Positions 1 through 7,452 are shown, counted from the first letter of the stretch. The stretch is 8,405 bases of DNA from an uncultured Alphaproteobacteria bacterium (GCA_944391355.1 CALXTG010000196.1:1-8405); one strand, 5' to 3'. Translations and numbers: made by a program. Notes: generated by a model from the sequence alone, not told the origin.

Positions 1-2396
1 TTTTCAAAACTCATACCGCATTCATAACCTTCCTTAACTTCGCGGACGTCTTCCTTAAAGCGTTTCAGCTGGCTCAGAGAACCGTCATGAATAACCACAT
101 TGTCACGCAGCAGGCGAACCTTGGCACCGCGTTTGACAAAGCCTTCGGTAACCATACAGCCAGCCACTTTACCAACACCGGTAATATTAAAGACGCTGCG
201 GATTTCGGCATAACCGATAATCTTTTCTTTAATTTCCGGCGACAACATGCCTTCCAGGCCTTTTTTCACATCATCGGCAACATCATAGATAATCGAATAG
301 TAACGAATATCGACACCGTCACGGCGTGCCATTTCGCGAGCCTGCGGATTCGCACGGACATTAAAACCGATAATAAAGGCATTGGAAGCCTTGGCCAGTG
401 AAATATCCGATTCTGAAATCGGACCCACCGCCGAATGCAGAATCTGAACGCTGACTTCATCATTCGACAATTTATTGATTGTTCCTTCAATCGCTTCAAT
501 TGAGCCTTGAACATCGGCCTTGATAATAACCGGCAAATGTTTGACTTCACCGGACTTAATCTTATCCAGCATCTGCTCCATCGCCGACTTGGCGCTCTTA
601 ACCAGCTTGGCCTCACGCTCTTTGCGAATACGATAGCCGGTAACCTCTTTAGCCTGGTTTTCATCAGCCACGACAATAAAATCATCGCCGGCCGAAGGCG
701 TTCCCTGCAAACCGAGGACTTCTACCGGCATTGCCGGCCCGGCTTCATGCTGTTTCTGCCCCAGTTCGTTAAACATGGCGCGGACACGTCCCCACTCCTT
801 GCCGGCGATACAAATATCACCGACATGCAGCGTTCCTTTCTGAACCAGAACCGTCGCCACCGAACCGCGGCCTTTTTCCATTTTGGCCTCAACGACCGTT
901 CCTTCGGCCTTGCGGTTGGGATTGGCTTTCAAATCCAAAATTTCGGCCTGCAGCAAAATCGCTTCAACCAGCTTATCAATATTAATGCGTTTCTTGGCAG
1001 AAACTTCGGCGCACAGATACTGCCCGCCCATTTCTTCAACTGCAATACCGTGCTGCAGCAAAGCGGTCTTGACTTTCATCGGATCGGCGCCCGGCAGATC
1101 GATTTTATTGATTGCCACCACAATCGGCACCTCGGCCGCCTGAGCATGGCGGATTGCCTCAACCGTCTGCGGCATAATCCCGTCATTGGCCGCCACGACC
1201 AAAACCACAATATCGGTCACTTTGGCGCCGCGGGCGCGCATTTCCGAAAAAGCCTCGTGCCCCGGCGTATCAATAAAGGTAATCTTATCGCCGGTCGGAA
1301 CCGTAATCTGATAAGCGCCGATATGCTGGGTAATACCGCCGGCTTCTTTTGCCGCAACATTGGTTTCGCGCAGCGCATCAAGCAGCGACGTTTTACCATG
1401 GTCAACGTGTCCCATAACCGTAACCACCGGCGCGCGCGGCAGCAGTTGATCAGGCGTATCGGCTTCGCCGCTCAGTCCCTGTTCAACATCACTTTCGGCA
1501 ACGCGTTTATATTTATGACCGAACTCCTCGACAATAATCTGTGCCGTATCGGCGTCAATCGGCTGGTTAATCGTTGCCATAACCCCGAGCGACATCAGTT
1601 TTTTAATAACTTCGGCGCCTTTTTCGGCCATACGGTTGGCAAGTTCCTGAACCGTAATAACTTCGGGAATAATAACTTCCTTAATCACTTTTTCCTGCGG
1701 CTGCTGTACCACTGCCGGTTTGGGCTGTTTCTTTTTGAAACGGCGGCGCGGTCCGCCGAAACCGTAATCATCATCTTCATCATCACCGATAGAATGAATA
1801 TTGATTTTACCGCCGCGGCGCTGGGTTTCAAAACTGCGTTTCATAACCTTTTTGCGTTCCTGCTCAAAAGCCTCTTCACGGCTCAGCGGGCGCTCAACGG
1901 TAACCGCTTTGCGGAATTTTTTATCCCGCTCGTCTTCATCCTCATCATCTTCTTCATCAAAGTCTTTGGATTTTTTTTCTTTGACTTTAACATTGCGTTC
2001 TTCGGCCGCAACTTCCGCCGCCGGCGTCGGCACGGCTTCTTCTTTTACTGCAGGCTGAGCGGCTTCAGCCTCTGCCCGAGCCTGTCTTTCTTTTTCTTCG
2101 GCCTCTTTCTGCAGCTGCCGCTGTCTTTCTTTTTCTTCTTCTTCCTGACGGCGTTTGGCTTCGTGTTCTTTGGCTTCTGCAATCAGACGCAGCTTGGCGG
2201 CGGTTGCTTCGTCAATCTCCACCTTGGAAGCCGTATTGACGGCAGAAGGATTAATCACTCTTTTTTTGCGGACTTCAACCTGAACGATTTTTTTGCCGTC
2301 ATTAGCCGTAGACTTGCTTTTATCGCTCAAACCGCGCAGGGTAAGGGTCGATTTGCCTGATAATGTAAGTTTATTTTTGGCATTATCTTCTGTCAT
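1..2396 (-). CDS. infB: Translation initiation factor IF2 (3' end cut off by window edge)
   Basis: IF2 is the GTPase that brings initiator fMet-tRNA to the 30S subunit and promotes 50S joining. The frame stays open for 798 codons from ATG at 2396 to the window edge; by comparison with E. coli IF2, roughly 25 residues are missing. Visible parts: a charged, E/K/R/Q/A-rich linker (about 59-120); an acidic run (147-156) followed by basic stretches; an IF2 N domain (about 240-295); and a G domain with GHVDHGKT (329-336), GGITQHIG (353-360), DTPGH (376-380), NKID (430-433) and SAK (466-468). Domain II starts near 498, and the fMet-tRNA-binding C-terminal domain starts near 725 and includes VAGC. 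All GTPase motifs are intact. GGAGAT at 2411-2406 lies 9 nt before the ATG and fixes the start. It follows the ylxR-type gene after 32 nt and is presumably cotranscribed with rimP-nusA-ylxR. The N-terminal linker is low-complexity, as usual for IF2. Confidence 0.97.
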   Translation of the reverse strand, partial: MTEDNAKNKLTLSGKSTLTLRGLSDKSKSTANDGKKIVQVEVRKKRVINPSAVNTASKVEIDEATAAKLRLIAEAKEHEAKRRQEEEEKERQRQLQKEAEEKERQARAEAEAAQPAVKEEAVPTPAAEVAAEERNVKVKEKKSKDFDEEDDEDEDERDKKFRKAVTVERPLSREEAFEQERKKVMKRSFETQRRGGKINIHSIGDDEDDDYGFGGPRRRFKKKQPKPAVVQQPQEKVIKEVIIPEVITVQELANRMAEKGAEVIKKLMSLGVMATINQPIDADTAQIIVEEFGHKYKRVAESDVEQGLSGEADTPDQLLPRAPVVTVMGHVDHGKTSLLDALRETNVAAKEAGGITQHIGAYQITVPTGDKITFIDTPGHEAFSEMRARGAKVTDIVVLVVAANDGIMPQTVEAIRHAQAAEVPIVVAINKIDLPGADPMKVKTALLQHGIAVEEMGGQYLCAEVSAKKRINIDKLVEAILLQAEILDLKANPNRKAEGTVVEAKMEKGRGSVATVLVQKGTLHVGDICIAGKEWGRVRAMFNELGQKQHEAGPAMPVEVLGLQGTPSAGDDFIVVADENQAKEVTGYRIRKEREAKLVKSAKSAMEQMLDKIKSGEVKHLPVIIKADVQGSIEAIEGTINKLSNDEVSVQILHSAVGPISESDISLAKASNAFIIGFNVRANPQAREMARRDGVDIRYYSIIYDVADDVKKGLEGMLSPEIKEKIIGYAEIRSVFNITGVGKVAGCMVTEGFVKRGAKVRLLRDNVVIHDGSLSQLKRFKEDVREVKEGYECGMSFE

Positions 2397-2428
2397 TATA
2401 GTTTCATCTCCAATACTTTATAAAATTC

Positions 2429-2998
2429 TCATGAATTTAAGAAATTTTCAATTTTTTTTAAATCATTATAAACCGCTTTGGCCATCTCGCTTTTCTTAAA
2501 AGCAACATGCACGGTGTTAACTTTATCCAGTGCCTTATCCAACTCCTCAGTTTTATATAAACTAAAAATTTCCAAATCCCCGGCTAAAGATTTAAGCTTA
2601 TTGTGTCCGTCGGCGCCGGCATCGGACGCTTCAAGCAAAAAAGCCGCCTTATTCTTAATAATCGCTTCGCGGACTTTTTCCATACCTGTCACCAAAACAC
2701 CGGCTTTCCGGGCCAGAGAAATAATATCCAAACCGCTCTTTTGCAAAATCTGCCCGACCATATCCGGCAGGTTTTCCGGCAGTTTTACGCGTTTTTTCGC
2801 CGCTTTGGAAAAAAGATTTTTCGCCGCGGCGGTTTCCAGAACCTGACGGGAATTCCGCACATAGATTCCCCGTCCCGGCAGCCTTTTCTTAAAATCGGGA
2901 ACCAGCCTGCCGTCGGAAAGCAGCGTAAACCGCAGGAGATTATCCTTCTCCAGAATTTCGCCGCTGACGATACATCTTCTTTCTTCTTCGGTTTTCAT
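2429..2998 (-). CDS. RNA-binding protein, YlxR (DUF448) domain fused to L7Ae-like domain
   Basis: Predicted 189-residue cytoplasmic RNA-binding protein between nusA and infB, the place where YlxR-family genes normally sit. Residues 4-75 match YlxR/DUF448: an RRC(I/V)VSGE-like opening (R7-E14), a DGRLVPD segment (29-35) and the family LPGRGIYV motif (40-47). Residues about 80-185 resemble a ribosomal protein L7Ae/L30e-type kink-turn-binding fold, with GLDIISLARKAGVLVTG at 89-105. The two-domain form is common in alphaproteobacteria, whereas Firmicutes usually encode the parts as separate genes. The start is ATG 2998, with GAGG at 3008-3005 six nt upstream. The frame is open upstream to another ATG at 3169, inside nusA, but the extra 57 residues do not resemble the family. 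The exact role is not settled; links to ribosome assembly or transcription are suggested for the family. It is probably cotranscribed with its neighbours. Confidence 0.9.
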   Translation of the reverse strand: MKTEEERRCIVSGEILEKDNLLRFTLLSDGRLVPDFKKRLPGRGIYVRNSRQVLETAAAKNLFSKAAKKRVKLPENLPDMVGQILQKSGLDIISLARKAGVLVTGMEKVREAIIKNKAAFLLEASDAGADGHNKLKSLAGDLEIFSLYKTEELDKALDKVNTVHVAFKKSEMAKAVYNDLKKIENFLNS

Positions 2999-3020
2999 CT
3001 TTATCCTCAAAAAGCTTTGC

Positions 3021-3049
3021 CGGCGGCAGAAGATATCATTCCGCCGCCG
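3021..3049 (-). other. GC-rich hairpin between nusA and the ylxR-type gene
   Basis: Arms at 3021-3031 and 3039-3049 pair over 11 bp around a 7-nt loop. As minus-strand RNA every position pairs, with one G-U. It fills much of the 61-nt spacer and ends 12 nt before the ylxR Shine-Dalgarno. A run of five T follows seven nt later, so it is not a classic terminator. A role in mRNA processing or stability, or partial termination, is possible but inferred. Confidence 0.55.
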
Positions 3050-3059
3050 CGGCCGAGCT

Positions 3060-4589
3060 TTATTCTTTGTCGCCTTCTTTGGCTTCCTCGTCAAACCAGT
3101 GCTGACGGGCGGCCATGATAATCCGATTGGCTTCAACTTCGGTAATAACGCCGTCGCCGAGCATTTCAATCAGCTCATCGGTAGCCAGATCGGCCAGATC
3201 ATCAATTGTTTTAACGCCTTTATCGGCCAGCGTCAGAATCATGTCGCGATCCAAACCTTCAACCGCCTGAATCTGCTCGTCAATACCGAGAGATTTGCTC
3301 TTTTCTTCAAATTCCTTATCGCGTTTGGTGATAAAGTCTTTGGCGCGTTTCTGCAGTTCGGCGGCAACATCTTCGTCAAAACCTTCAATTTCGGAAAGCT
3401 CGCTCAACGGAACCAGCGCGATTTCATCAACATTTGAAAAGCCTTCGGCGATCAGCAGATGAGCGATCATTTCGTCAACATCCAAAGCTTCCATAAAGCG
3501 CTGTGAACGAACCTTGTTTTCATTGGAACGGCGTTCCTGTTCCTGCTCTTCGGTCAGGACATCAATATCGCAGCCCAGCAGCTGCGAAGCCAGTTTTACA
3601 TTCTGACCGCGGCGGCCGATTGCCGAAGAAAACTGTTCTTGGGGAACCACAACTTCGATTCGGTTATTTTCCTCGTCAAGAACCACTTTGGTAACTTCGG
3701 CCGGCGCCAAAGCACTGACAATATACTGAGCTTTGTCTTCCGAATAAGGAACGATATCGATTTTTTCGCCCTGCAGCTCGGTAACCACTGCCTGAACGCG
3801 GATACCGCGCAGGCCGACGCAAGCGCCGACGGCATCAACCGTCATATCATCGGTTTTAACCGCCAGCTTGGCTTTAGAACCGGGATCGCGGGCAACGCCC
3901 ATAATCCTGACAATCCCGTCATAAATTTCGGGAACTTCGGAAGTAAAGAGCTTGGCCATAAATTCCGGACAGGTACGCGACAGGAAAATCTGCGGCCCTT
4001 TGGTTTCGCGGCGGACATCCAGAACATAAGCGCGAACCCGGTCGCCGTTTTTAAATTTTTCCCGGGGAATAATTTCATCGCGGCGCAGAACGGCTTCGGT
4101 TTTGCCGATATCCAAAACCACATTGCCGAATTCGATTCTTTTAACCGTACCGTTGACAATTGTCCCGATTTTTTCTTTATATTCTTCAAACTGCTTATTG
4201 CGTTCGGCATCGCGAACCTTCTGCACAATAACCTGTTTGGCGGTCTGCGCGGCAATACGGCCGAAATCAATCGGCGGCAGCGGATCAATGATAAAATCGC
4301 CGATTTTGGCATCGGCTTTATAAGCCTGAGCTTCTTCCAAAGTCAGTTCGGTAACTTCATTTTCAATAACATCTTTAACTTCGCGGTAGCGGGCCAGTGT
4401 AATTGCGCCGGTTTTCCGGTCAATATGAGCGCGGATATCATGTTCAAAACCGTATTTTGAACGGCCGGCTTTCTGAATGGCCACTTCCATGGCTTCAAAA
4501 ACATCTTCGCGGTCAATATTCTTCTCGCGGGCGACGGTATCGGCAACCAGGATAACTTCCGGTCTGGGCATACTTTCAATATTCTGCAT
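3060..4589 (-). CDS. nusA: Transcription termination/antitermination factor NusA
   Basis: NusA binds RNA polymerase and nascent RNA and modulates pausing, intrinsic termination and antitermination. The 509-residue product has the full proteobacterial layout: an N-terminal RNAP-binding domain (about 1-130, including FEAMEVAIQKAGRSKYG at 31-47), an S1 domain (about 140-205), KH1 (about 207-290, with GLRGIRVQAV at 259-268), KH2 (about 300-345, with AIGRRGQNVKLASQL at 323-337), and two C-terminal helix-hairpin-helix acidic repeats (about 370-420 and 435-497). The C-terminal repeats are those used in Gram-negative bacteria for contacts with RNAP alpha or N-type factors. The start is ATG 4589, with GAGG (4599-4596) six nt upstream; an alternative ATG seven codons in has no better ribosome binding site. 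It lies 28 nt after rimP in the same operon. E. coli NusA feeds back on its own operon, and the hairpin upstream of rimP would be the natural target here (inference). Confidence 0.97.
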   Translation of the reverse strand: MQNIESMPRPEVILVADTVAREKNIDREDVFEAMEVAIQKAGRSKYGFEHDIRAHIDRKTGAITLARYREVKDVIENEVTELTLEEAQAYKADAKIGDFIIDPLPPIDFGRIAAQTAKQVIVQKVRDAERNKQFEEYKEKIGTIVNGTVKRIEFGNVVLDIGKTEAVLRRDEIIPREKFKNGDRVRAYVLDVRRETKGPQIFLSRTCPEFMAKLFTSEVPEIYDGIVRIMGVARDPGSKAKLAVKTDDMTVDAVGACVGLRGIRVQAVVTELQGEKIDIVPYSEDKAQYIVSALAPAEVTKVVLDEENNRIEVVVPQEQFSSAIGRRGQNVKLASQLLGCDIDVLTEEQEQERRSNENKVRSQRFMEALDVDEMIAHLLIAEGFSNVDEIALVPLSELSEIEGFDEDVAAELQKRAKDFITKRDKEFEEKSKSLGIDEQIQAVEGLDRDMILTLADKGVKTIDDLADLATDELIEMLGDGVITEVEANRIIMAARQHWFDEEAKEGDKE

Positions 4590-4617
4590 ATTTTTCCTCG
4601 TTAAAAATTAGTCAAGA

Positions 4618-5127
4618 TTACAATTCAATTTCCGAAGCCGCGGCTTTCTCTTCAAAAGACTGCAGCAGCTCATCGGTTAAAACCAATTTGGCTTTGCTGA
4701 TATCGGCAAAGGGAATAAGATAATTTTCACCGTCCATAATCAGAGAAACATTGTTTTCGGCATCAACGGCAGAGATAACGCCCTTAAAGCGTTTGCGCCC
4801 CGCAACTTCAGCCGAGGTCTCGATTCGGGCTTCATATCCGGCAAAACGGGCAAAATGAGCGGGCTTGGTCAGCGGGCGGTCAAGACCCGGCGAACTGACT
4901 TCAAGATTATAGCGGTCGTCAATCGGATCTTTTTCATCGAGAACTTCCGACACGGCGCGGCTGACTGTCGCGCAGTCATCAACGGTAATATCGCGGCCGT
5001 CAAGCGTATCAATCATAATCTGCAAAGTCGGATTCTTCTGACCGATAGTCATAATCCGCACGGCTTCGTAACCGAGCTTTTCAATGACCGGCTCCAGTAA
5101 ATCCTGTAAATGATGTTTCATCTGCAT
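4618..5127 (-). CDS. rimP: Ribosome maturation factor RimP
   Basis: RimP is a cytoplasmic factor needed for 30S subunit maturation. The 169-residue product has the two expected domains: an alpha/beta N-terminal domain (about 5-85) ending in YNLEVSSPGLDRPL (73-86), the family signature, and a small SH3-like beta-barrel (about 90-165) containing GRKRFKGVISAVD at 110-122. First gene of the rimP-nusA-ylxR-infB run, 28 nt before nusA. Three starts are in frame: TTG at 5130, ATG at 5127 and ATG at 5121. AAGGAA at 5140-5135 gives spacings of 4, 7 and 13 nt, so ATG 5127 is preferred; the TTG would add one residue. A terminator-like hairpin sits directly upstream of the ribosome binding site, so expression of the whole operon may be set by read-through. 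Confidence 0.96.
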   Translation of the reverse strand: MQMKHHLQDLLEPVIEKLGYEAVRIMTIGQKNPTLQIMIDTLDGRDITVDDCATVSRAVSEVLDEKDPIDDRYNLEVSSPGLDRPLTKPAHFARFAGYEARIETSAEVAGRKRFKGVISAVDAENNVSLIMDGENYLIPFADISKAKLVLTDELLQSFEEKAAASEIEL

Positions 5128-5134
5128 CAACTTA

Positions 5135-5140
5135 TTCCTT
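5135..5140 (-). promoter_or_regulatory. Shine-Dalgarno of rimP, decides start
   Basis: AAGGAA on the minus strand, 7 nt before ATG 5127, 4 nt before the adjacent TTG and 13 nt before ATG 5121. It favours ATG 5127. It lies only 13 nt downstream of the hairpin arm that ends at 5154. Confidence 0.7.
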
Positions 5141-5147
5141 CAAGTTT

Positions 5148-5178
5148 AACAAAAAAGCGGGGCTTTTTGCCCCGCTTT
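5148..5178 (-). terminator. Terminator/attenuator hairpin upstream of rimP
   Basis: The minus strand reads AAAGCGGGGC, loop AAAAA, GCCCCGCTTT, then three more T. The arms are 5169-5178 and 5154-5163, a perfect 10-bp stem with a 5-nt loop, followed by a T-rich stretch ending near 5148. Orientation favours termination of minus-strand transcripts; on the plus strand the stem is followed by CAAAA, so it is a poor terminator that way. It may end the lptG transcript. Because it lies 13 nt before the rimP ribosome binding site, leaving no room for a promoter in between, it may also act as an attenuator of the rimP operon. Confidence 0.75.
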
Positions 5179-5194
5179 CAAAATTCCAGAAAGC
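5174..5194 (-). promoter_or_regulatory. Possible anti-terminator helix competing with the rimP leader hairpin
   Basis: On the minus strand, GCTTTC (5194-5189) can pair with GAAAGC (5179-5174) across a 9-nt loop. The second arm overlaps the 5' arm of the terminator stem by five bases, so the two structures exclude each other. The 6-bp helix is much weaker than the 10-bp terminator and would need help from a protein or a paused polymerase to win. The pairing is visible; the regulatory role is inferred. Confidence 0.3.
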
Positions 5195-5278
5195 TAATAT
5201 CCGTATCTATAACACAAAAAAATAAAAAATCCAGCATTTTTTAAAACTTTTTCTCCGAACAATCTGTATTAGTTACCC

Positions 5279-5284
5279 ATTATA
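5279..5284 (-). promoter_or_regulatory. Candidate -10 box for the rimP operon
   Basis: A consensus TATAAT on the minus strand, 16 nt after the lptG stop codon, in the AT-rich 169-nt lptG-rimP spacer. At 17-nt spacing the -35 position reads ACGGCT, which is a poor match, and there is no extended -10 TG. If it is used, the untranslated leader would be about 145 nt and would contain the hairpin at 5154-5178. Confidence 0.3.
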
Positions 5285-5299
5285 CGAACTTTAAAAAAA

Positions 5300-6406
5300 T
5301 TAGCCGTCTTCAAGATGAAGAAGTATCGAAACACTCACCATTGTTGCAATAAGGGTCGGCGTCCAGACCGCAAATAAGGCGGGAATATCGCCGTTCAGGC
5401 CGAAAGCATAAATAACCTGCGAAAGAAAATAAACGACAAAACCGGTAGAGATACCGCCGACAATCAAAAACATAATGCCGCCGCGCCGATTATTGGGACG
5501 CAGGGCAAAAACCGCCGCCACCAAAACCATCGCGCAGAGCAGAAAAGGCGAAACCACCAGCGACAGATAACGCATTCGGTGCTTTAACGCCGAAAAACCC
5601 GACATTTCATAAAAATGAATAATCCCCGGCAATTCCCAAAAAGAAATTGAATCCGGCTCAACAAAACTTTCCTTGATTCTCTCCAAGGTCATGGTCGTTT
5701 TATAAGGCAGATTGGCAAAAGTCTGCGTCGGCTGCCCCGGCTCAAAAACCCGCACGTCTTTCAGGTCAAAATGATCTTTATCCAGCGTTGCGGCAAAAGC
5801 CTCGATTCGCTTCAACGGCTGGGAATTGCGGTCAAGCTCAAGAATTGTCACCTCTCGCATAAACAACGAATCTTTTTCCTGACGGGCAGAGGCCGACTTT
5901 AACACGACCACGGTATTTTCATCACCGGCCTCGCGCAGCCACAAACCGATATCATTAAACAAAACCGCCTCGGGGTTTCTGGTTTTCAGGCGAAAATCAA
6001 GCGTTTCATAAAGTTCATACATACGGGCGGAAATCGGATTAATAACCGTAATATTAATTACCCCGATCGCAAAAACCGCCGCCAGCACCGGCAGCAAAAA
6101 ACCCCAGATTGAAACGCCGGCCGCCCGGATAATGACAAATTCATTGCTTTTGCTGAGTTTCCAGAAAGTAATCATTGCCGCAATCATCATGACAAAAGGA
6201 AAAACCATATCAACGGTGCGGGGCAGCTTGGTAAAAGCCATCTGCATGACAAATCCGAAAGAAGCATCGTCGCGTCCCGAAGTCCGCCGCAGCAGCTCAA
6301 TCACCTCAAACAGCAGCACCACCCCCAAAACCATAAGCAGGACGGCTAAAAAATTAAATACAATCTGTTTGGTCAGGTAGCGGCCAAGAATAGTCTTCGG
6401 GTTCAT
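5300..6406 (-). CDS. lptG: LPS export ABC transporter permease LptG
   Basis: Inner-membrane permease of the LptB2FG complex, which extracts lipopolysaccharide from the inner membrane and feeds it into the Lpt bridge to the outer membrane. The 368-residue length is typical of the LptF/LptG family. Hydrophobic segments lie near 15-36, 60-84, 96-122, 279-302, 309-332 and 340-363. They flank a periplasmic beta-jellyroll-like region (about 125-275), the 3+3 layout of the family. SNEFVIIRAAGVS (87-99) matches the conserved cytoplasmic coupling segment. The N-terminus RYLTKQIVFNFL and the jellyroll make LptG likelier than LptF, but these paralogues are similar and the call between them is less certain than the family. 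Start ATG 6406 has only a weak GAG-type Shine-Dalgarno. lptF, which usually lies next to lptG, is not in the window. It lies 65 nt downstream of cysK in the same direction, so cotranscription is possible. Confidence 0.88.
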   Translation of the reverse strand: MNPKTILGRYLTKQIVFNFLAVLLMVLGVVLLFEVIELLRRTSGRDDASFGFVMQMAFTKLPRTVDMVFPFVMMIAAMITFWKLSKSNEFVIIRAAGVSIWGFLLPVLAAVFAIGVINITVINPISARMYELYETLDFRLKTRNPEAVLFNDIGLWLREAGDENTVVVLKSASARQEKDSLFMREVTILELDRNSQPLKRIEAFAATLDKDHFDLKDVRVFEPGQPTQTFANLPYKTTMTLERIKESFVEPDSISFWELPGIIHFYEMSGFSALKHRMRYLSLVVSPFLLCAMVLVAAVFALRPNNRRGGIMFLIVGGISTGFVVYFLSQVIYAFGLNGDIPALFAVWTPTLIATMVSVSILLHLEDG

Positions 6407-6471
6407 GATTTACATCTCAGTTATTTGCCAGAACTCACCATAGAAAAATTTATCGGCTTACGCAAGCTTTT

Positions 6472-7401
6472 TTAATCAAAATAACCCAGAGAGAGATAGC
6501 GTTCGATTGCCGAAGCCAGAATAACCACAATATTTTTGTTTTTCTTTTCCGGCCGCTGCGCTACCTTTACCGCCGCACACAAAGCAGCCCCTGAAGAGAT
6601 GCCGGCCGGCAGCCCTTCGGTTCGGGCAACTTCCTTAACCATGGCAATGGCTTCTTCGTCTTTTATATCAATAATTTCATCAACCAGACTCTCATCATAA
6701 AACGGCGGCACAAAATTAGCCCCGATACCGATAATTTTATGAGCCCCCGGCTGACCGCCGCACAACACCGGGCTGGCCGCCGGTTCGACCCCGACGACAT
6801 AGAGCTCGGGATTGCAGGTTTTAAGCGTTGATGCAATGCCGCTGATCGTACCGGCCGTTCCGATTCCCGCTACCAGACAATCAACATTGCCGCCGGTATC
6901 TTCAATAATTTCAATACTGGTTCCAAAACGGTGCGCATCGGGATTTGCCTGATTTTTAAATTGTTCCAGCAGAATAACCTGCGGATTTTTCGCCGCCAGC
7001 AGATCCGCTTTGGCCAGCGAGCCTTTCATACCGTCTTCGGCCGGGGTCAACACCACCTCGGCGCCGAAATGACGCATCAGCTTAATTCTTTCCTGCGACA
7101 TATTTTCCGGCATCATAATCACCAGCTTATACCCTTTAGCCGCGCAGATCGCCGCCAGAGCTATGCCGGTATTTCCCGAAGTTGCTTCGACAAAAACCGT
7201 ATCTTTGCCGATTTTATGCGTTTTTTCGGCGGCTTCAATCATACTCAAAGCAATTCGGTCTTTCACCGAAAATATCGGATTATAAAACTCGCATTTTGCC
7301 AGAATATGCCCTTTCAGCTTATATTTTTTTGCCAGTTTGTTCAAACGAACCAGCGGGGTTTTGCCGACCAGCTCGGTAATACTGTCATAAATTTTCGGCA
7401 T
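6472..7401 (-). CDS. cysK: Cysteine synthase A (O-acetylserine sulfhydrylase), PLP-dependent
   Basis: Makes L-cysteine from O-acetylserine and sulfide in the cytoplasm, the last step of sulfur assimilation. The 309 residues cover the fold-type II family: NPIFSVKDR (41-49) with PLP-binding Lys47, the substrate loop TSGNTG (74-79), the phosphate loop GTAGT (181-185), and GISSGA (267-272) carrying the serine that contacts the PLP ring nitrogen. The SPVL...PGAHKIIGIGANF segment (210-230) favours CysK over CysM. Variants: the phosphate loop has Ala where CysK usually has Gly (E. coli CysM has Thr there), and the C-terminal motif reads ASAIERYLS rather than P-S-x-G-ERYLS. The protein ends at ERYLSLGYFD, shorter than E. 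coli CysK. AGGAGGT (7413-7407) sits 5 nt before ATG 7401; an in-frame GTG at 7416 lies upstream of that site and is rejected. No other cysteine-biosynthesis gene is adjacent. Confidence 0.93.
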   Translation of the reverse strand: MPKIYDSITELVGKTPLVRLNKLAKKYKLKGHILAKCEFYNPIFSVKDRIALSMIEAAEKTHKIGKDTVFVEATSGNTGIALAAICAAKGYKLVIMMPENMSQERIKLMRHFGAEVVLTPAEDGMKGSLAKADLLAAKNPQVILLEQFKNQANPDAHRFGTSIEIIEDTGGNVDCLVAGIGTAGTISGIASTLKTCNPELYVVGVEPAASPVLCGGQPGAHKIIGIGANFVPPFYDESLVDEIIDIKDEEAIAMVKEVARTEGLPAGISSGAALCAAVKVAQRPEKKNKNIVVILASAIERYLSLGYFD

Positions 7402-7406
7402 ACGGG

Positions 7407-7413
7407 ACCTCCT
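7407..7413 (-). promoter_or_regulatory. Strong Shine-Dalgarno of cysK, decides start
   Basis: AGGAGGT on the minus strand, 5 nt before ATG 7401. It is the strongest ribosome binding site in the window and excludes the upstream GTG at 7416, which would place the Shine-Dalgarno inside the coding region. Confidence 0.85.
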
Positions 7414-7452
7414 CACGTCAAAATCAAATGTTCATAATCCTGAAATTATGCT

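Noticed and set aside
507..2360. A 617-codon open frame on the plus strand, antisense to infB.
   Set aside because: It lies opposite infB, which has all GTPase motifs. The antisense translation is a low-complexity mix rich in F, N, R and H with no domain. Such frames arise from the codon usage of the real gene.
2999..3169. An extended N-terminus for the YlxR/L7Ae gene from an ATG at 3169 inside nusA.
   Set aside because: The extra 57 residues do not match the family, and would read across the GC-rich hairpin. ATG 2998 has a well-placed GAGG and begins just before the YlxR motif.
3639..4460. A 273-codon plus-strand open frame opposite nusA.
   Set aside because: It is fully within nusA, which is intact. 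The translation has no recognisable domain, and the composition is the same type of antisense shadow as opposite infB.
5131..5299. A tRNA gene upstream of rimP, as metY in E. coli.
   Set aside because: The spacer is AT-rich apart from the hairpin and shows no cloverleaf arms or T-loop consensus.
6435..6470. A sigma-70-type promoter for lptG (TTGCGT, 17 nt, TATGGT on the minus strand).
   Set aside because: The boxes match consensus at only 3 and 4 of 6 positions in an AT-rich spacer, too weak to list as a feature.
6451..6477. Short palindrome GCTTACGCAAGC followed by a T-run on the plus strand, as a terminator.
   Set aside because: The stem is only 4 bp and no plus-strand gene ends nearby. 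On the minus strand it sits between cysK and lptG without a following T-run.
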